Of a DNA stretch of 64,000 bases, positions 35,283-48,700 are shown piece by piece; within the stretch, counting starts at the first letter, position 1, and the number at the start of each line of letters is the position of its first letter. The notes under the pieces are model-generated. The model searched no databases and was not told where the DNA came from. It saw nothing but the letters and a program-made list of their open reading frames with translations. The DNA is taken from the NCBI GenBank assembly GCA_020091685.1, contig CM034604.1:13228519-13292518 (forward strand), in the 5' to 3' direction. The position numbers and the translations under genes are program-made. Origin of the DNA: Lutjanus erythropterus (Eukaryota; Chordata; Actinopteri; Lutjaniformes; Lutjanidae).

Positions 35283-35632
35283 GGACTGCACTATATGGTA
35301 AAAAAAAATCATATTGCGGTTATTTTGACAAATATTGCAATTGCAGTATGATTCACAGTTAGACTGCAAATGATCATTTTTGCATTACAATTTTGATTTT
35401 CTCTGAAAAAACTATTAAAATCATCATGATGTCACTTTTGTTGGTGTCTGGCATCTGGAGAACAAGATTTGTGGGCTAGGGCATCTCTGCAGCACTACAA
35501 CACTTCATTATAAAGCTGTTTGTCACACATTTTTCCTTTGTCAAAAAACTACAGCTTCTGCAATTTGGACATTGCACTTGGTCATATTGCAATTTTGGTA
35601 ATTTTTCAGTTAATTGTGCAGCTGTAACATAA
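35283..35632. mobile_element. MITE with GCACTATATGG ends
   Basis: The left end GGACTGCACTATATGGTAAA and the right end AATTGTGCAGCTGTA form degenerate inverted repeats. ATATTGC motifs between them match a common fish element with GGGCTGCACGATAT ends. Confidence 0.55.
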
Positions 35633-35952
35633 AACCACCATTATTACATTCTAAATTTAATTGAATTTTTTTGGGCACTGACTGGCCGAAATATTTTCCT
35701 CAAAGTTTCCAGTCCCCTCCTGACTGGTATAACCACATACCCTGTGGGCCTGGCTGCCTTTTTGCCCCAAACTGAGTGAAATCCCCCTTGCGTGTCTAGA
35801 TTGTAATGCATACCATGTAAGTGTGCAGTGGAAGTGTTGGGGTGTGATTTTAATTTACCGCTCAGAATTGGATGGATTGAAGGTACATTGCAGTATCTCT
35901 GTGCATTTAACTAGACAGAATAACAATGTCTTTGCTTTGAGTCTCAGAGACA

Positions 35953-35974
35953 ACAACAACAACAACAACAAAAC
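35953..35974. repeat. (CAA)n tract
   Basis: This is a CAA trinucleotide tract of about seven units. Confidence 0.85.
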
Positions 35975-37010
35975 TAGCTTTCAACTCTTGGATGAAAGGA
36001 CAGCACATAATGGAGAAGGAGGAAAGTAAAGCAACATCTCAAAGTCCTGCCACACACAGAGAATTGAGCTTTTGTTACCATTTCAGGGTTTTGCAGATGC
36101 AGCTGTGCTGCAGCCATAGATGGTTGATGAGACTATGAACTGTGTCTGACATACATTGCTAACTGCTATCTTTTAGGGTGCTTGTATTTCTATGGTGTGC
36201 CAGAGTGTAGCTGTGGGGTTTGGTCCAAATGGCAATGAAGTGAGAAAATCTTTTTTCCTCTGTTAGTATGTTTTCACAGTGGCGTACTTGCCAGCATCAT
36301 ATTGAATTGCTTGAAGGTTAAAGGTTTACTCTAGTGGGACTCAAGTTGGAATCCATCCCTCTGCCTGCCAGTTTACTGTACATCTCAACTGCTTGTTTTT
36401 CTTTTTTGAAGGCTGGCGTGCTCCCTTGCTCGTTTCCTCTTGTTATTTATTTTGCGCTGCTTCTTTTTTATAATTAGGAGGGTCTGGTCTTGATTAGCTC
36501 GCCTGTCTCCATGCGCCATCCCTTTGTTTTGATAGGGCTATCAGGTTTTTATCACAGTGCTGTTTGTTTCTTCTCACAGCAGCCTTGACAAAGCTGTCAT
36601 TCAAACCTCACAGATGTTTTAAGGCCTCACAGAGAGATCTGTGGGGTGCACATAGACAGCCACGTCCTGGATTGATAGGTCCACAGACAAATAGCCTGAC
36701 ACATCAAATAACAGGCTTAGTATTGTGGTGTTATGTTGAAAACATGCTGAATCACAGCCCTCGACATGTCTGCCTTTATTCTTAAAGTCTGACAAGCTAA
36801 GGCTGAAGCTGTTTGTCGATATTGTGATTTACTTTATGTTTTCCTTGGCAGGGGAGTAGCGGGATGTGGTATGTGCTCGCCTCTCTGTGTGCTTCTTCTT
36901 CTCTGCTCCTGCCTGTCCTACTGTATAGATGGGTTTTAAAACCTCAGCCAAATAAGTCCAGAGTCAGACCTCTGCGGTTTATGAAATTCTGTCCTTTTTT
37001 GTCTCTGCAG

Positions 37011-37056
37011 GCCAAGACATGAGCTTCTCCCGCTGAGCATTATTGATGCTGAACTG
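37011..37056 (+). other. plcb4: presumed non-coding exon, plcb4 5' UTR
   Basis: A 46-nt stretch lies between a strong TTTTTTGTCTCTGCAG acceptor and a CTG/GTGAGT donor. It contains a tiny upstream frame, MSFSR then stop. A second ATG would stop after MLN if spliced to the exon at 56102. Small 5' UTR exons with short upstream frames are common in signalling genes. The match to plcb4 is by position only. Confidence 0.45.
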
Positions 37057-37104
37057 GTGAGTTTTGGGGTTGTTCACTGTTAGTGGTCACTGCTGTAATA
37101 CACG

Positions 37105-37107
<3 letters not shown>

Positions 37108-37137
<30 letters not shown>
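37108..37137. repeat. (TTTTC)n tract
   Basis: This is a pyrimidine-rich TTTTC simple repeat just after the donor of the 37011 exon. Confidence 0.8.
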
Positions 37138-37144
37138 CATTCAG

Positions 37145-37260
37145 TCCCAGTTAGGGTTGGTTATCGAATTTGCAAATTGCTTCAGTGCTATTGAGTATCA
37201 AAAAATGCCTTGATACCAAATTTGATAACTAAGGAGTAAATCTCATCAGCAACAGTGAGC
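37145..37260. repeat. transposon fragment with GGGTTGGTTATCGAAT end
   Basis: TTAGGGTTGGTTATCGAATT and CTTGATACC match the start of a fish MITE with GGGTTGGGTATCGAATT termini. The other end is not evident. Confidence 0.45.
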
Positions 37261-37429
37261 CATTACGCATGCAGCATTCTTGTACCAAGATCTAATAATG
37301 TTGTTGATTGGCTTTCTAACGTTACATGTTCGGAAAAAAAAAAAAAAAGCATGCAAGAAACATACTTTGTCAAACCCAGAGACGGGGATCAGTGCTTTGA
37401 TTGTGTTTTACTACCAGGTCTTTCAAAAG

Positions 37430-37877
37430 CTTCATCCTTCACTATTTAATTTAACTTAAAATAGTTTGTGTCTGGCCTTACTTAAAATACTACGTTGACT
37501 GAATTTTAAAAGACAAGTTGAGGTAATTTTGTAAATGATTCAAAGCAACTTCTCTTGTCAAATCAACTTGGTTAAAAAAGGAGGGTCTCAGGGCAATTTT
37601 AACTTTAACAAGTGCAAGCATGAACATCTGCTAATATGCTAATCTTGTTTCTAAAGAAACTTAATTTAATGAGTTTATTGAAGTCTGTACAGGACATTCA
37701 TTCAACTCATTTCAAGTCGAAAGACTTCAAGTCAGAATTCTGAATTGTTTTGCAAATACATTTTAGAAATGCCAAGTTTAATTAACTTGAATGAATAAAA
37801 CTTGTATATTTCCACTAAATTGATATGAAAAGATCAGTTGATTCTACTAAATTCTTGTATGTTTTTACAGTGTAGCA
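37430..37877. mobile_element. MITE ending in TTTTTACAGTGTA
   Basis: The right end, TTCTTGTATGTTTTTACAGT, is a typical MITE terminus. The left part shares ordered motifs with 28295-28480. No open frame of note. Confidence 0.6.
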
Positions 37878-38119
37878 TGGAAGAGCTCCGTGCACCCTTT
37901 TTAATACTGGTTTCTTCTTTCCAGAGCACCAGGTTCATGATTGCATATTAATAGCTTAGTCTGCATTAACTAAATTGATTTAAGTGTATGCATAATGTGT
38001 ATGAAACATATGGCCTCATCCTGCCTGTAGGGCTACCTGACAAGTTATATAATCTGGATGTCTCAGTGTGTAATCTAATGTGCTTCTGGATGCACAAAAA
38101 AACAAGGGCTAAACCATAA

Positions 38120-38620
38120 AACGTCCATCAAGAAGGGAATGAAAGATCAGGAATTCCTTGCTGTCTAATATTCAGCACAGATATCCATCTGATTTTTATT
38201 TTGCCTTTTTTGCTACTATGTTGTTGAGCTCTCATTAGAGAATACAGATGCTTTCCCTTCAAAGTGTTCAACATCGAGAACAAGTTGCATTGAGAGCTGG
38301 AAACGACGTGAGATTTTATTGGATTTGTGCTGAATGATGAAAGCGAGAGGCCTAATTTTTCACTATCTTTATTACAAGACTGATGTGCAGCATTTGCCGA
38401 TCCACAGTCAAACATCACTCATTGATAAGCAGGTTGCGTGACTGCTGCTGCTTCTGCTGTTGCTGTGTGCTCGCTCACGCCAAGCTAGAAACTATAATGG
38501 GGCTGAGAGGTGATTGCTCTCTATAATATGTTCTGCATTAATGATGTAATCTGTATTAATGATGTGATGTGTAACATGACAGCTGTCTTTTGGCTGGGCC
38601 TGATTAATTTTCAGAGGCTT
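38120..38620. other. candidate conserved non-coding block
   Basis: This non-repetitive sequence has balanced composition (for example GGAATTCCTTGCTGTCTAAT and CATTTGCCGATCCACAGTCA) inside the presumed plcb4 intron, without transposon ends or simple repeats. No function can be read from it directly. Confidence 0.2.
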
Positions 38621-39254
38621 TATTTTTACAGATGAGAGAGGTGTATATTTTCATTATCATAAAATTGTATTTGCTTCATTGTCATTATAAGCACCGTATG
38701 AGTATTTAATCATATGACATATGATTAATAGGAAAATAAAATACTCAAAAATATTGTTGCAAAGTGAGAGATGATAGAATTTATATTAGTAAGGGCTAAC
38801 ACGTCTCTAGTTTAAAGATGGAACGGAATTTGAAGAGTATCTAGCCTCTGTAGCATGACATTTTCCCAAGTTTAACAGGATAGGCAGGTGGAACATAATG
38901 TAAGGTGGAATTTGATTTGAACATTTAAAATTCGGCATGTCATAACCCAAGGTAGCACACTATTGCTATCTAGTTTACCAATGAATCTTAGCTCTGTGCT
39001 GCTACAAGCTGAAGACTGATTGATGCGTGAATGTCATGATATTATTTGTTGAAATCGGTTGGTTCTAACCTGTGAAAGCACACATCATACTTTAAAGAAA
39101 GAGAATTTTTTTTTTTTTAGAATTTTGTTTGGACTCTGTTGTTAAATAGGTGCACAATATGACTGGGATGTGATCTAAAAGGACTTAAAAGGTATTTTTC
39201 ATTTCATTTCAACCTTAATGACTTGAATAGGTCATGCTGTGTAAGGACACTTTT

Positions 39255-39560
39255 AGAACTGCAATGGTCAACAATTCGATTAACTATCAACTACTTTGAA
39301 AGTCAATTAATTGTTTGAGTCATTTTTTTAAGAAAATAAAGTTCCTTTAGTCCTCTGTCATAGTAAGAATCAGAATATCTTTGGGTTGTGGATAAGACGA
39401 CTAATTTGAGGGCATCAGCTTAGGTCTTAAAACAGTGATCAACATTTTTTTTTTCTGACATTTTATGAACCAAACTAAAACCAACTCGATAGAGAAATAG
39501 AGACAATGATCAACAGGTTTATCGATAAGCAAACTAATAAATACTTGTAGCCCATTGCAT
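39255..39560. mobile_element. GCAACTAA-family MITE, copy 2
   Basis: It has AGAATATCTTTGGGTTGTGG, the TGACATTTTATGAACCAAAC motif and the ACTTGTAGCCC right end of the family described at 33345. It is strongly diverged. Confidence 0.7.
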
Positions 39561-41269
39561 GTCCAAAAATGAGTACTGCAGTCCAAATAGCGAGTTGGAG
39601 CCAAAGAGGGTATATTAAATAGGTTGAAATCCTACTTAATATGCAGTCTGTGGTTGAAGTGAGTTGTTTACCCCTGTGCCCTCCTCCTCAGACTTGTGGA
39701 AGCTCAGGCAGGCTGCAGGAACACTGTAAGAGCACAAGACGGGCACAACATTGTTATTTGATAATAACTGTCAGTTGTTTGTCAATGTAAAGTTAAGCCT
39801 GTTATCCCGAAGAAAAGGAGCCTACTGCTCTGAAAATACACACTCTGGAGTTGGAGTTCAGTGACTGCCTGCCAGACATATTGCTTAGTTTATTCGTTAT
39901 AAACATCTACTCCTTCTAAAAGATTATTAATGGTTTCTCACAACCTATAAACGGACACTAACTCATTCAGCAAACATCCAGCATTAATTTGAACTCCAAT
40001 GTGAAACAGTAACACAAGTTATGGATTGGAATACAAATTTCAAAGGAGGACGCCACGGCTGTGGGTTTGTTGTTACAGAAGCCAGTACTTCAACTTAACA
40101 CATTTCTTTAGTCTCTGATGACATATCATGGTCATTTTATAATTTATTACAGTACATATATTACAGATTTGTCCTTTAAAATGCTATGCTATTTTTACAA
40201 CATAAAGCATCACACACTGTATAGACAGATTTCACACAATGTTTCGTCTCTCAGCTCATAAATATGCTATATATATGAGCTTATCCTGCTGACTTTTGAA
40301 ATGTCGGCGCACTGTTATTTCCTGCCTACGTGGCCTTGATATAACTGGAGCTGATATATTTTGTATGTTTTAACATTGAAATTCACTGCACTGTACGGTG
40401 ATATGTGCTAAGAGAAGAAATAGATGATTCAATAGTGTAGTAAAGTCCAAGTATGCTTGTAACTTCAGTTCACTGTTGGATGTATCATAAGTCATTCCCC
40501 TTAATATGTTTTTAGTACATCATCCTCATTGCACTGTAAGCTTATTTATTTTTGCCTGTTTTTGGTCATCAAGTAATCTATGATTCTCACGTACCACAGC
40601 ACTTTAACACACATAAGTTTGTATATATCAAACGTGTTTACATGACTTTTCACATTACCAGATCATTGGTCCTGACCAAGCCTTTGATCAGTTGGCCTTT
40701 GATCCCCTCTTGTTGGGATTTGTGAAACATGATATTACTTGGCCCAAACTTCTCCACTGTTTCTCAAGCCTAGTCAGCCAAGTCAGTTCATGAAGAAGCA
40801 ACTGGCACTGGCTGTTTTTCCATCTTGTCCTAACCAAAGTTCCCCTCTTTGTAGTCAATGAAGTGTAAAATAGCTCACAACAGACACAGCTCATGTTTCT
40901 CATTTTTGTGGTCAGTTTATTTCAACGTGTATGTGGCACAGCAGAGTAAATTGCATTTGTTCATATTGAAATAGCTTCTTATTGGTCTGTTTATGAAACA
41001 TTAACTACGCAGCTTGTACAAATATCTATATGCTATGAAATAATGTAAATACAAGACACACAAGGCTCAGTTCACTGCTATCAGTTGGATTACATTTGAT
41101 AAAAACATTCTTTAAGCAATAAGAATGCCTATCAATGTGTTTTTATGTAATAGACTGTTCCTATAGTAAATTGACACCTGTGTGTGTGTTGTGACAAAAG
41201 AATCATTGAGCTCAGTGTTCATATCGAAAACAGAAGTAATACTAAAGGATGTCAGGCTCATCCAAGATT

Positions 41270-41640
41270 AGATTTCCTCTGATGAAGCACCTTCCAAACA
41301 GCGAAAACTCAAATGCTATTTGTAGCAGCAGCAGTCATGCATCAGCGATGTCTGTACTAGCGGCCGTGTCAGCAGCGGCAGCAGAGTCAACATACCTAAA
41401 TCAATTCCTATTGCAAGTGTTTGCATGAGTCCAGCAGCACCCTGAAACACTGCCCTACCCTCAGCTGCATTTTTCAGGCCTTGACATTCATTGAAAATAT
41501 GGATGTGACAGTCACTTGAGGCTGCGTTCAGGCAGAGGAGGTGTTGCTTTCAAAAGGAGCCGCGTCTTTAAATGCAATCCAGGAGTACAGAGAAAATGGC
41601 CCCGCTAAAATCACAAAACGGCTTCATGCTCATCTAAATA
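41270..41640. other. candidate conserved non-coding block
   Basis: This block of higher complexity has AGCAGC runs and motifs such as GTCATGCATCAGCG, and no transposon ends. It may be regulatory, but conservation cannot be judged here. Confidence 0.2.
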
Positions 41641-41855
41641 TGCTGGAGCAGCTTGTTTTGTAATATAAAAAGCGAAGGAAGGGAGATGCTCTGATTCATT
41701 GTAACATTTCTGCTGGAATATGTGTGCTATTCAGTTATCAAGACTATAATTTAAAGGTCTACATGACTAGATGTGATAAAACTTGATTGGATTTCATTTC
41801 ATTGTGTTAGAATGTCTATGTCTACTTAAAGGAGTTACTTGGATTTTTTTTCAGT

Positions 41856-41968
41856 TTGCTGTGCCATGCGATGCCCAAGATAGACTTACTTTGGAGTCGG
41901 GTCAAAGCGAGCCCGACCTCCTACACGCGGGCTGCAGTGAAGTCTCGCTGGCCGCAGCCAACCTGTAA
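41856..41968 (+). other. CpG-rich exon-like stretch of unknown nature
   Basis: A pyrimidine tract and TTTTTTTTCAG acceptor are followed by 106 bases of unusually GC- and CpG-rich sequence that stay open as FAVPCDAQDRLTLESGQSEP, then DLLHAGCSEVSLAAANL and a stop at 41966-41968. I recognise no protein family. It could be a terminal alternative exon, a fossil exon, or part of a repeat. No poly(A) signal follows closely. Confidence 0.25.
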
Positions 41969-42319
41969 TGACTAGTATTGTGATACTCAGCGTATGTGTG
42001 TGCAGGAGAGGGACAAAGTTTCTTTATGTTCAGCTCTCAGTTCTTTTGTAGCTTCTAACAGAATCGTTAAGGTTTCAAATGTAGTTTTTCTCCTCTGTTG
42101 TGGTTTGTACTTTCACGCATCTGCATTATTTTACCGTTTCATGTTCGCTTTCAGCTGTGTCAGAGTCATGTTAAGTTACTGCTGATGAAACCCCTGAATG
42201 AAAACATTTCCCGTTGTATTGTGAAGAATTGAAGGAAATGGCGTGTTTGCCGTGCTGGGCTGTCAGGCTGAGTAAAACTGAGTTGAGCCAGGCTAGCTCT
42301 GTGTAGGGAAAAGAGCCAT

Positions 42320-42690
42320 TAGGTTGCAATGATTACTTTATTAATTGATAAATCGATCAAAAGAAAATAAGTTGCCAACTATTTTGATAGGATTAATTTA
42401 TCATTTTTCAAGCAAAAATATCAAATATTTGCTAGTTGTAGCTTCTTAAATGTGAGGATTTGCTGCTTTTCTTTGTCTTTTATGATTTATGAAGAGTGGG
42501 TTTGGATAATGGCTGGCTAATGTTGGTTGGACAAAAGAAGCAATTTGAAAGCGTCACTATGGGTTGAGGAAAATTGTGATGGGCCTTTTTCAATTTCCTT
42601 TGACATTTTATAGACTTGATGATTAATGTTTAATCATGAAAATAATGATAGTGAAAATAATTTTAAATGATTAAAAATAATAAACCCTAC
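42320..42690. mobile_element. GCAACTAA-family MITE, copy 3
   Basis: The left end is GGTTGCAATGATTACTTTAT, followed by AATTGATAAATCGATCAAAA. The interior has TGACATTTTATAGACTTGAT, and the right end has the GAAAATAATGATAGTGAAAA motif. It abuts or interrupts the left end of the palindromic MITE that follows. Confidence 0.7.
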
Positions 42691-43414
42691 CTACAGTAGA
42701 TGGCAGTTTGGAGAACCAGAGAGGAGTACCAGCACAGAAGCTAAGCAATATCCTGATGTGGGCAGGATCAGCAGCTAAACCTACAAAAAAAGCCTGCTAA
42801 AAAACATAATATCATTTTAAATGGACACTATATTTAGAATATTTTTACCACTTCACCTTGCTGTCAGACAGCCTTTTCTGACATTAGCCGAATATCACTC
42901 TCTCTCGTTCAATCACACTCCTTTGGCAAAAAGAGTCATTTTACCTCACAGAATACTGGAGTCGCTGGTCTACTGCTGCCTCGATTGGTTAGTTTGCTTG
43001 TGTAATTGTGTGACTTCAGTGCATTGAAAGGATAGTTCCACACAATAACACAAAGTTCCAGGCAGCTGTAAAATTACTGTTTTTCCAGTGGAACCTGTTT
43101 GGTTTGGAGAGAGCAATGTTTGACTTATATAATGTCAGTTTCCTGTTGGAAAAATCTGTCTGTGGTCAAGGTAAAGCAGTGAAAATATTCTAAACATGGT
43201 TACACTTAAATTATTTTTAGGTGGTCCTTTTTTAAGTGGCTAAAACATGTTTTGTTGCTGTGCACAGCAGTACATTGCTTTGCTGCCCACACTGGTTCTC
43301 CTGCTACTTTTCCAAACTGGTGGTGTGGCAGCCACTATCTACTGGACTTACTACACTGACTATGGATAAGTACCTCAAACAGCCCCGCCTCAGAGTATCC
43401 AAACTAACCCTTTA
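42690..43414. mobile_element. palindromic MITE, first family, copy 3 (left end missing)
   Basis: It starts inside the left arm at CTACAGTAGATGGCAGTTTG and runs to the right end GCCTCAGAGTATCCAAACTA ACCCTTT. The inverted arm partners are recognisable (TCGATTGGTTAGTTTGCTTG region to the right arm). It is followed directly by the block also found after the 3' UTR copy. Confidence 0.75.
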
Positions 43415-43698
43415 AACTAAAACAGTCAAACCAGGATATTCAAACAGAATAGGATCCTGCTGTAGTTTTGTAGAAGTGGCTTTCCTCTTAACTGGTTCAC
43501 TATGTACCTACCGTTCCCCAGTACACAGAACAGATGCCTGGGACCACAATAAATATGCCATCCACTGGTGTTATTCTCAGTATTCACCCCACAATTGGTA
43601 GCTGTAGTTTGAAGTGGGGAAATTGTTCAGTTATGTATAAACAGACACCAAATGCTCAGTTTGTATCTGTCAAACACCAGTGTTAACGTGATTTGAAA
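43415..43698. repeat. block duplicated from (or with) 25414-25691
   Basis: It begins AAACTAAAACAGTCAAACCA and tracks the plcb1 3' UTR block to GTTAACGTGAT. Both copies sit on the same side and in the same orientation relative to their palindromic MITE. By eye about 85-87 percent identical. Confidence 0.75.
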
Positions 43699-43699
43699 A

Positions 43700-45649
43700 G
43701 GCCTCACTTCAGAAAAATCCAAACCATGCCTTTCAGCCAGACTAACCACAGTACACTTTACTTTGGCTTAGTTTAGTTTTGTAGTTGAGGAACAAAATCT
43801 TTGTATGATTAGGTATAACTAACTGGGTGACTGAGGTCACCCAGAGTGAACACTTGCATAGAAGACCTTTTAAAATACTACATGAAACACTTTGCCTTCA
43901 TGGATGCTCAATTTTGAGGGCCTGTGACACTGTGAAAATGCTCAGTAAATCCCAGCATCGCCCTCTGCTTCCTGCTCACTGATAAACTCCACTCCATCAG
44001 TCACAGCTTTAAATACAACACAACCGATCAAAACCTGACCTCAACCCTTACTGGTCCAGATGTTGTAGATTAATATGTGAGCATGGCGTTTGCTGCTTAA
44101 AGAAAGATAGCGATCAATGATGAGAGCGTGTGTCTCCACTACAAGGGTAAGTGTGGCTGGAGGGTGAATATAATGACAGGGGTATTCTCTGCAGACTGTC
44201 AGCCAGCAGCAGAGAGAGATGGAGAGTGAAAAGCAAAGCGGACGGAAAGAGAGATGGAGCAGCTTACTCTCACACCAACTGATGGGAGCTGCCGTCATCA
44301 AGTCAATATTTACTCTTTCTTAACAAAAAATTGGCAGCGTTACCTTAGCTGATTCAGTAGCAGGCAACGGGAGCACCCTGGTCTGTGTGAAAGAGGCTTT
44401 GAAGAGTAACAACAACACTTCAGTGATAATAATTGTAGCTTGGCTACACGTGTGGCTCTAAAAATATATTTGAACTGAACAGGAGAGCTATTACCCACCC
44501 CTACACTCTTTGTTTCTTCCCTCCTTCCATCCCCCGTCTCCTTTATAAATGCACACACGCTCACAGTGTGCACATTCACTTTACCCATGGCTCAATCCAC
44601 TATGGGGATACATGTGAACGCAATTTGCACTTCCAATTAAACTGTCGACCTTCGCTCCAGAATGCAAAACTTGATTTTGTACCATCCTCTACTGGATAGC
44701 TATTATTACTCAGCCAGCCCAATAATAGAGAGAAGAGGGCTTTACAATGCACGGACGTGGATTATTGAAGTCAGCAAAATAATTAGTGCCTTTATCACAC
44801 TGTCAATATTTGAGGGGGGGAATTAGGAAACCTTTAGGAACTCTTATCTATCTATTGATTGTATATTGTCTATATATGTATTGAATTATCTGTATGCTTG
44901 ACACACAGAGGCCAACCAAATCAAACCTGTTTGATCACCAGAGATACCATCTCTAACATGCAGGTTTTAATAGTTTTTCAGTGAAAATTTTATTTTAAAA
45001 ATTAAAATTAAATTATTTAAATGAAGATATCCTCTTTCTTCTTTTTAACTGGCTAATGTACTCTTCACTGTAACTTTGCCTGGGAAAATAGTAACACAGG
45101 CTTGTTTCATTTGATTTCACGGAGAACCCAGCCCAGTGGCAGCCACTGAGAACAACTACATAGAAATAGACAATCCTCTCTTGAATGGGCTTGTTAACTC
45201 GCGTAGGTCATATAGAGACATCAGTAATAAATGGAGACTTTTTCATAACCAGTTAAAAACTTCTAATAGTATGTTTAAAGACAAACTTGGCATTGTCATT
45301 CAAAAAGCACCATGGCACAAAAAGTACAGATGAAACACTGGTGGTTTCCTACAACAGAGGCTCCGTTAGTTGCTGGTGTTGGGATGAACTGCAGCATCTG
45401 TGTGTGTCAGAGGCTACTCAGCATATCCACATTAAGATAAAGAGCAGTTTGAAAGAATGAGCAGAGACGCTGAACACAGCAGAATACATTAGGCTAGGGT
45501 TTGCCCAAAGCATGCTGCCGAGTCTCTAACACAGCTCCAACACATGACTCGCTTGCCAGATCAGATGACTAGATAAACAGCAGGAATGTTGCTTCTTCCT
45601 CTTTTTTTTACAGCACTTCTCTTGTCTGTCTGGGAATGGAGAAAGAGAC

Positions 45650-45650
<1 letters not shown>
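43700..45650. other. presumed plcb4 intron interval
   Basis: This interval is unannotated intron-like sequence. An open frame at 45136-45333 codes a 65-residue peptide I do not recognise, and codon and splice context do not favour a gene. Apart from that I see nothing firm. Confidence 0.6.

Positions 45651-45653
<3 letters not shown>

Positions 45654-45710
<57 letters not shown>
45654..45710. repeat. (GT)n microsatellite
   Basis: This is about 28 uninterrupted GT units. Confidence 0.95.
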
Positions 45711-45713
<3 letters not shown>

Positions 45714-45729
45714 GCATGTGCCAGAAGAG

Positions 45730-48700
45730 CAGCTTTAATCAGCTCACTACTGTATGAGATAATAAGTCCAAGCAATTATGTAACATTTAGCAGCTGAACT
45801 TATCCCTTATCCTGCTCAGCTAAGTTGAAATGCAGAGTACAGACAGAGCACGGCACAGTTGTCTCTATTTTATTATTGACTTGCATAATTTAATGATGGG
45901 GAGGGAATGCCTGGTTTTATGCAGATATTTCCGAGTAGAACAGCATGGAGTATTTAATAATTGGCCTAATTTATGTCTTTATTTGTTTTATGTATGGAAA
46001 GACAAAGTGAATTTTAATGGTGTTTTTGCGGGTTTACAGTTTACAACTCATAAAATAAAAGAAAAAACTTTTCGAAGTGAAGGACTGAGGGAAACAAACA
46101 AATTTTAGGCCAAGTATAAACACTTGGTATAACAGACAAACAGTTCCCTCACATGGACGTCCAACCAGTGCCAGATATTTGTCAAAGGCCCCCGGCCATT
46201 TTTCATCAACCACTTCTCGCATGTCATTTAAACAAACCTCAGGGCTTAGCACATGAATCCATTAGATGGCTATCATAACAAACTGTGGAAGTAATGTAAA
46301 GTTTAGAAAAGTGTCACAATCAAAGCACATCATAAGAGGAGAGTTGTAAATCTTACTTTGGCAAATGCTGCTGGGAGACATTTTGTTTCCCTAAATGACA
46401 CAATTTTACAACATGAAGAAGAAAAGGAATATATCACATAATGTTCATAGTTTTTCTAAGCTGCACTTGTTTAACCCAGCAGCTTCAATACACATGGTGA
46501 CTTATCTCATAGAAATTAGTGAAATTAAAGGAAATATATAATACAATTAGAAAAAATATATGAATGAGCCATGTATGATGGACAGAGACTAAACAAAATA
46601 GCTGCTTTTTTTCCTGATCGTTTCACAACAAAGTTTATCTTATTTTACTCTACTCAGTCACTTTGTTTATGCAACCCCTGGTGACGGAGATCATTTATAC
46701 AAGTTGCCAGAGTTTGAGTCAGCGATGAATATGTATGACTGGTTTCATTGTAGTGCAGCACACTGAAAGAAATTGCTGTGGTAGTTTTTACAGAAGGCCA
46801 TGAATTCTAAAATCCTTTTAGACATGCACTTAATTATGTAAATCTACTGGCAATTTTATATGTGAGGTTTGAGCAACACCGTGCATCACATTTTTGCAGA
46901 AGTCATGATGGCAGTCTTACAAGGTCAAGCCTCAGATCAGAACAGTCTATAAAGATGTATTTTCTTTTTGTTTGTTTTAATTTTTTTCATTTTCTCAGGA
47001 AGCTTTGAAGGCCAAAATATTCGGCAGACCATAGGCCCCTTTTCTCAGTGCTATTTGCTTCAAGAAAGAATATCCAGCAACACCCGTGGTTACTGTGTAA
47101 CAGCGAGTGTGGTCTATTACCACAGGTACCAGAATTATGTGGGCAGCAAACACTTGTATAGCAGCTTCTTTATCTAAAATTTCACAGAACTTAAAAATAT
47201 ATAAGTCATGCATGGATTTTTATCAAATAAGTACCACTATACTGTTGTTGGATTGAAGCCATCAATATGTTTATTTGGATATGTGCAAATATTGAGTACA
47301 ACTCAATATATTGGTGTGGTTTCAGCTGGTAGGAGGAAGGAGGACCAGCCCGTCGCTGACAGAGATTGTGTATTTTTAACTGAGGAAACAGAGGGCAAAC
47401 AAAAGCAAATACAAGTGAAAGGACATTCATGTTGAATGATGATGAATCAAACACACATGAATAAACAAGGCCGTAGATATTTTGGCAGGTGGCAGTAAAG
47501 CAACACCTGGCTTCAGTTCGTCCACACAGAAGAAGAGGCTTCAATCAGTATTTTCACGGCTCCTAGGCTTCTCATGCTTTAGTACTCTGTATTATGACAT
47601 TCTGTGCCTGTAAGGTTATGGCTGCCCCTCAGTTGGGATATATTTGTTGTGCTGATTGTGGTCATCTATAATTAACAAGGGATTGGAGAAAAAAAAACAG
47701 TTCTTAGATGCCTTATGATTATGTGAAGTCTGGTGAAATGTAATGGAAGTAAACATGTGCGCCATGTTTTTCTTTTAAGCTAGGCTAGTTATTAGTTTTG
47801 ATGAGGATGACTAAGTGAGACCAAGCACTCTCTGGCTTAAAAGCTAAAATAGAATTTTGGCTTCTATAAAGTTGAAGAAAAAAAGCACCTGGGCAGGAGT
47901 CACATTGTACAAAAGTTGTGTCAAAAAACCAATTATTGTTCATTACAAATGCACTATGTTTTAAAAGTAGCAATTAGTCTCAACGTGAAAAACAATAAAT
48001 CATGTATAAAAAACAAAAAATGTGATGCCTTAATAATCATTTCATTATGTTATCCTCTGAATCAGACTTGAACCTACCTTAGAACCACTCCTAGAATTAA
48101 CCCAACCATAGATATTTGTGAAATTGCAAGTACACACGCTGAAAAAGGTCGGCTGGCTCAAAACATCAAAATGGGAGGGCTGCCCTCTTATTTTTTGTTA
48201 CTGTTACCTCCAGTAAGATTTCAGCACCCAGGCTTTAAGATTTAACAGGGACTTGAGCATGTTGGTATTTTATTTTTCACAAGCATCAGTTGTAGGAAGT
48301 GTTCAGTTTGCATTAGCATTAATACAGCTCTCATATGATATGAGATGAATAAACAGTCAATAGTGAGGCACATTGATGAAATAGATTGCATGCACGCCTC
48401 GTTTCCTGTGAATCTCTTGTGTGTAGGTAGGCAATTTAATTTGAAACCAGCACAGGAATAGCGGACTCCACCACTAACGTTTAAAACTGATATGTTGTGT
48501 AGGGAGGTAATTACAGAATGTAAATATATTGAATGCTATCGCTGACAAAATGCTAACCATGAATTGCATCAGAGGCTGAGTTTGATTCATGAAAATCTTT
48601 ATCAGAATGTGAGCAAATACATGAGAGTCACAAACTAACATCAGCCTTTTCTTTCTAGCAGTTCTCTAGCAGGGCCACGCTCCCTCTCATGTACCAAATA

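Noticed and set aside
45136-45333. 65-codon frame starting MAATENNYIEIDN
   Set aside because: It resembles a normal protein in composition, but has no family match I know, no splice or promoter context, and is short enough to be chance.
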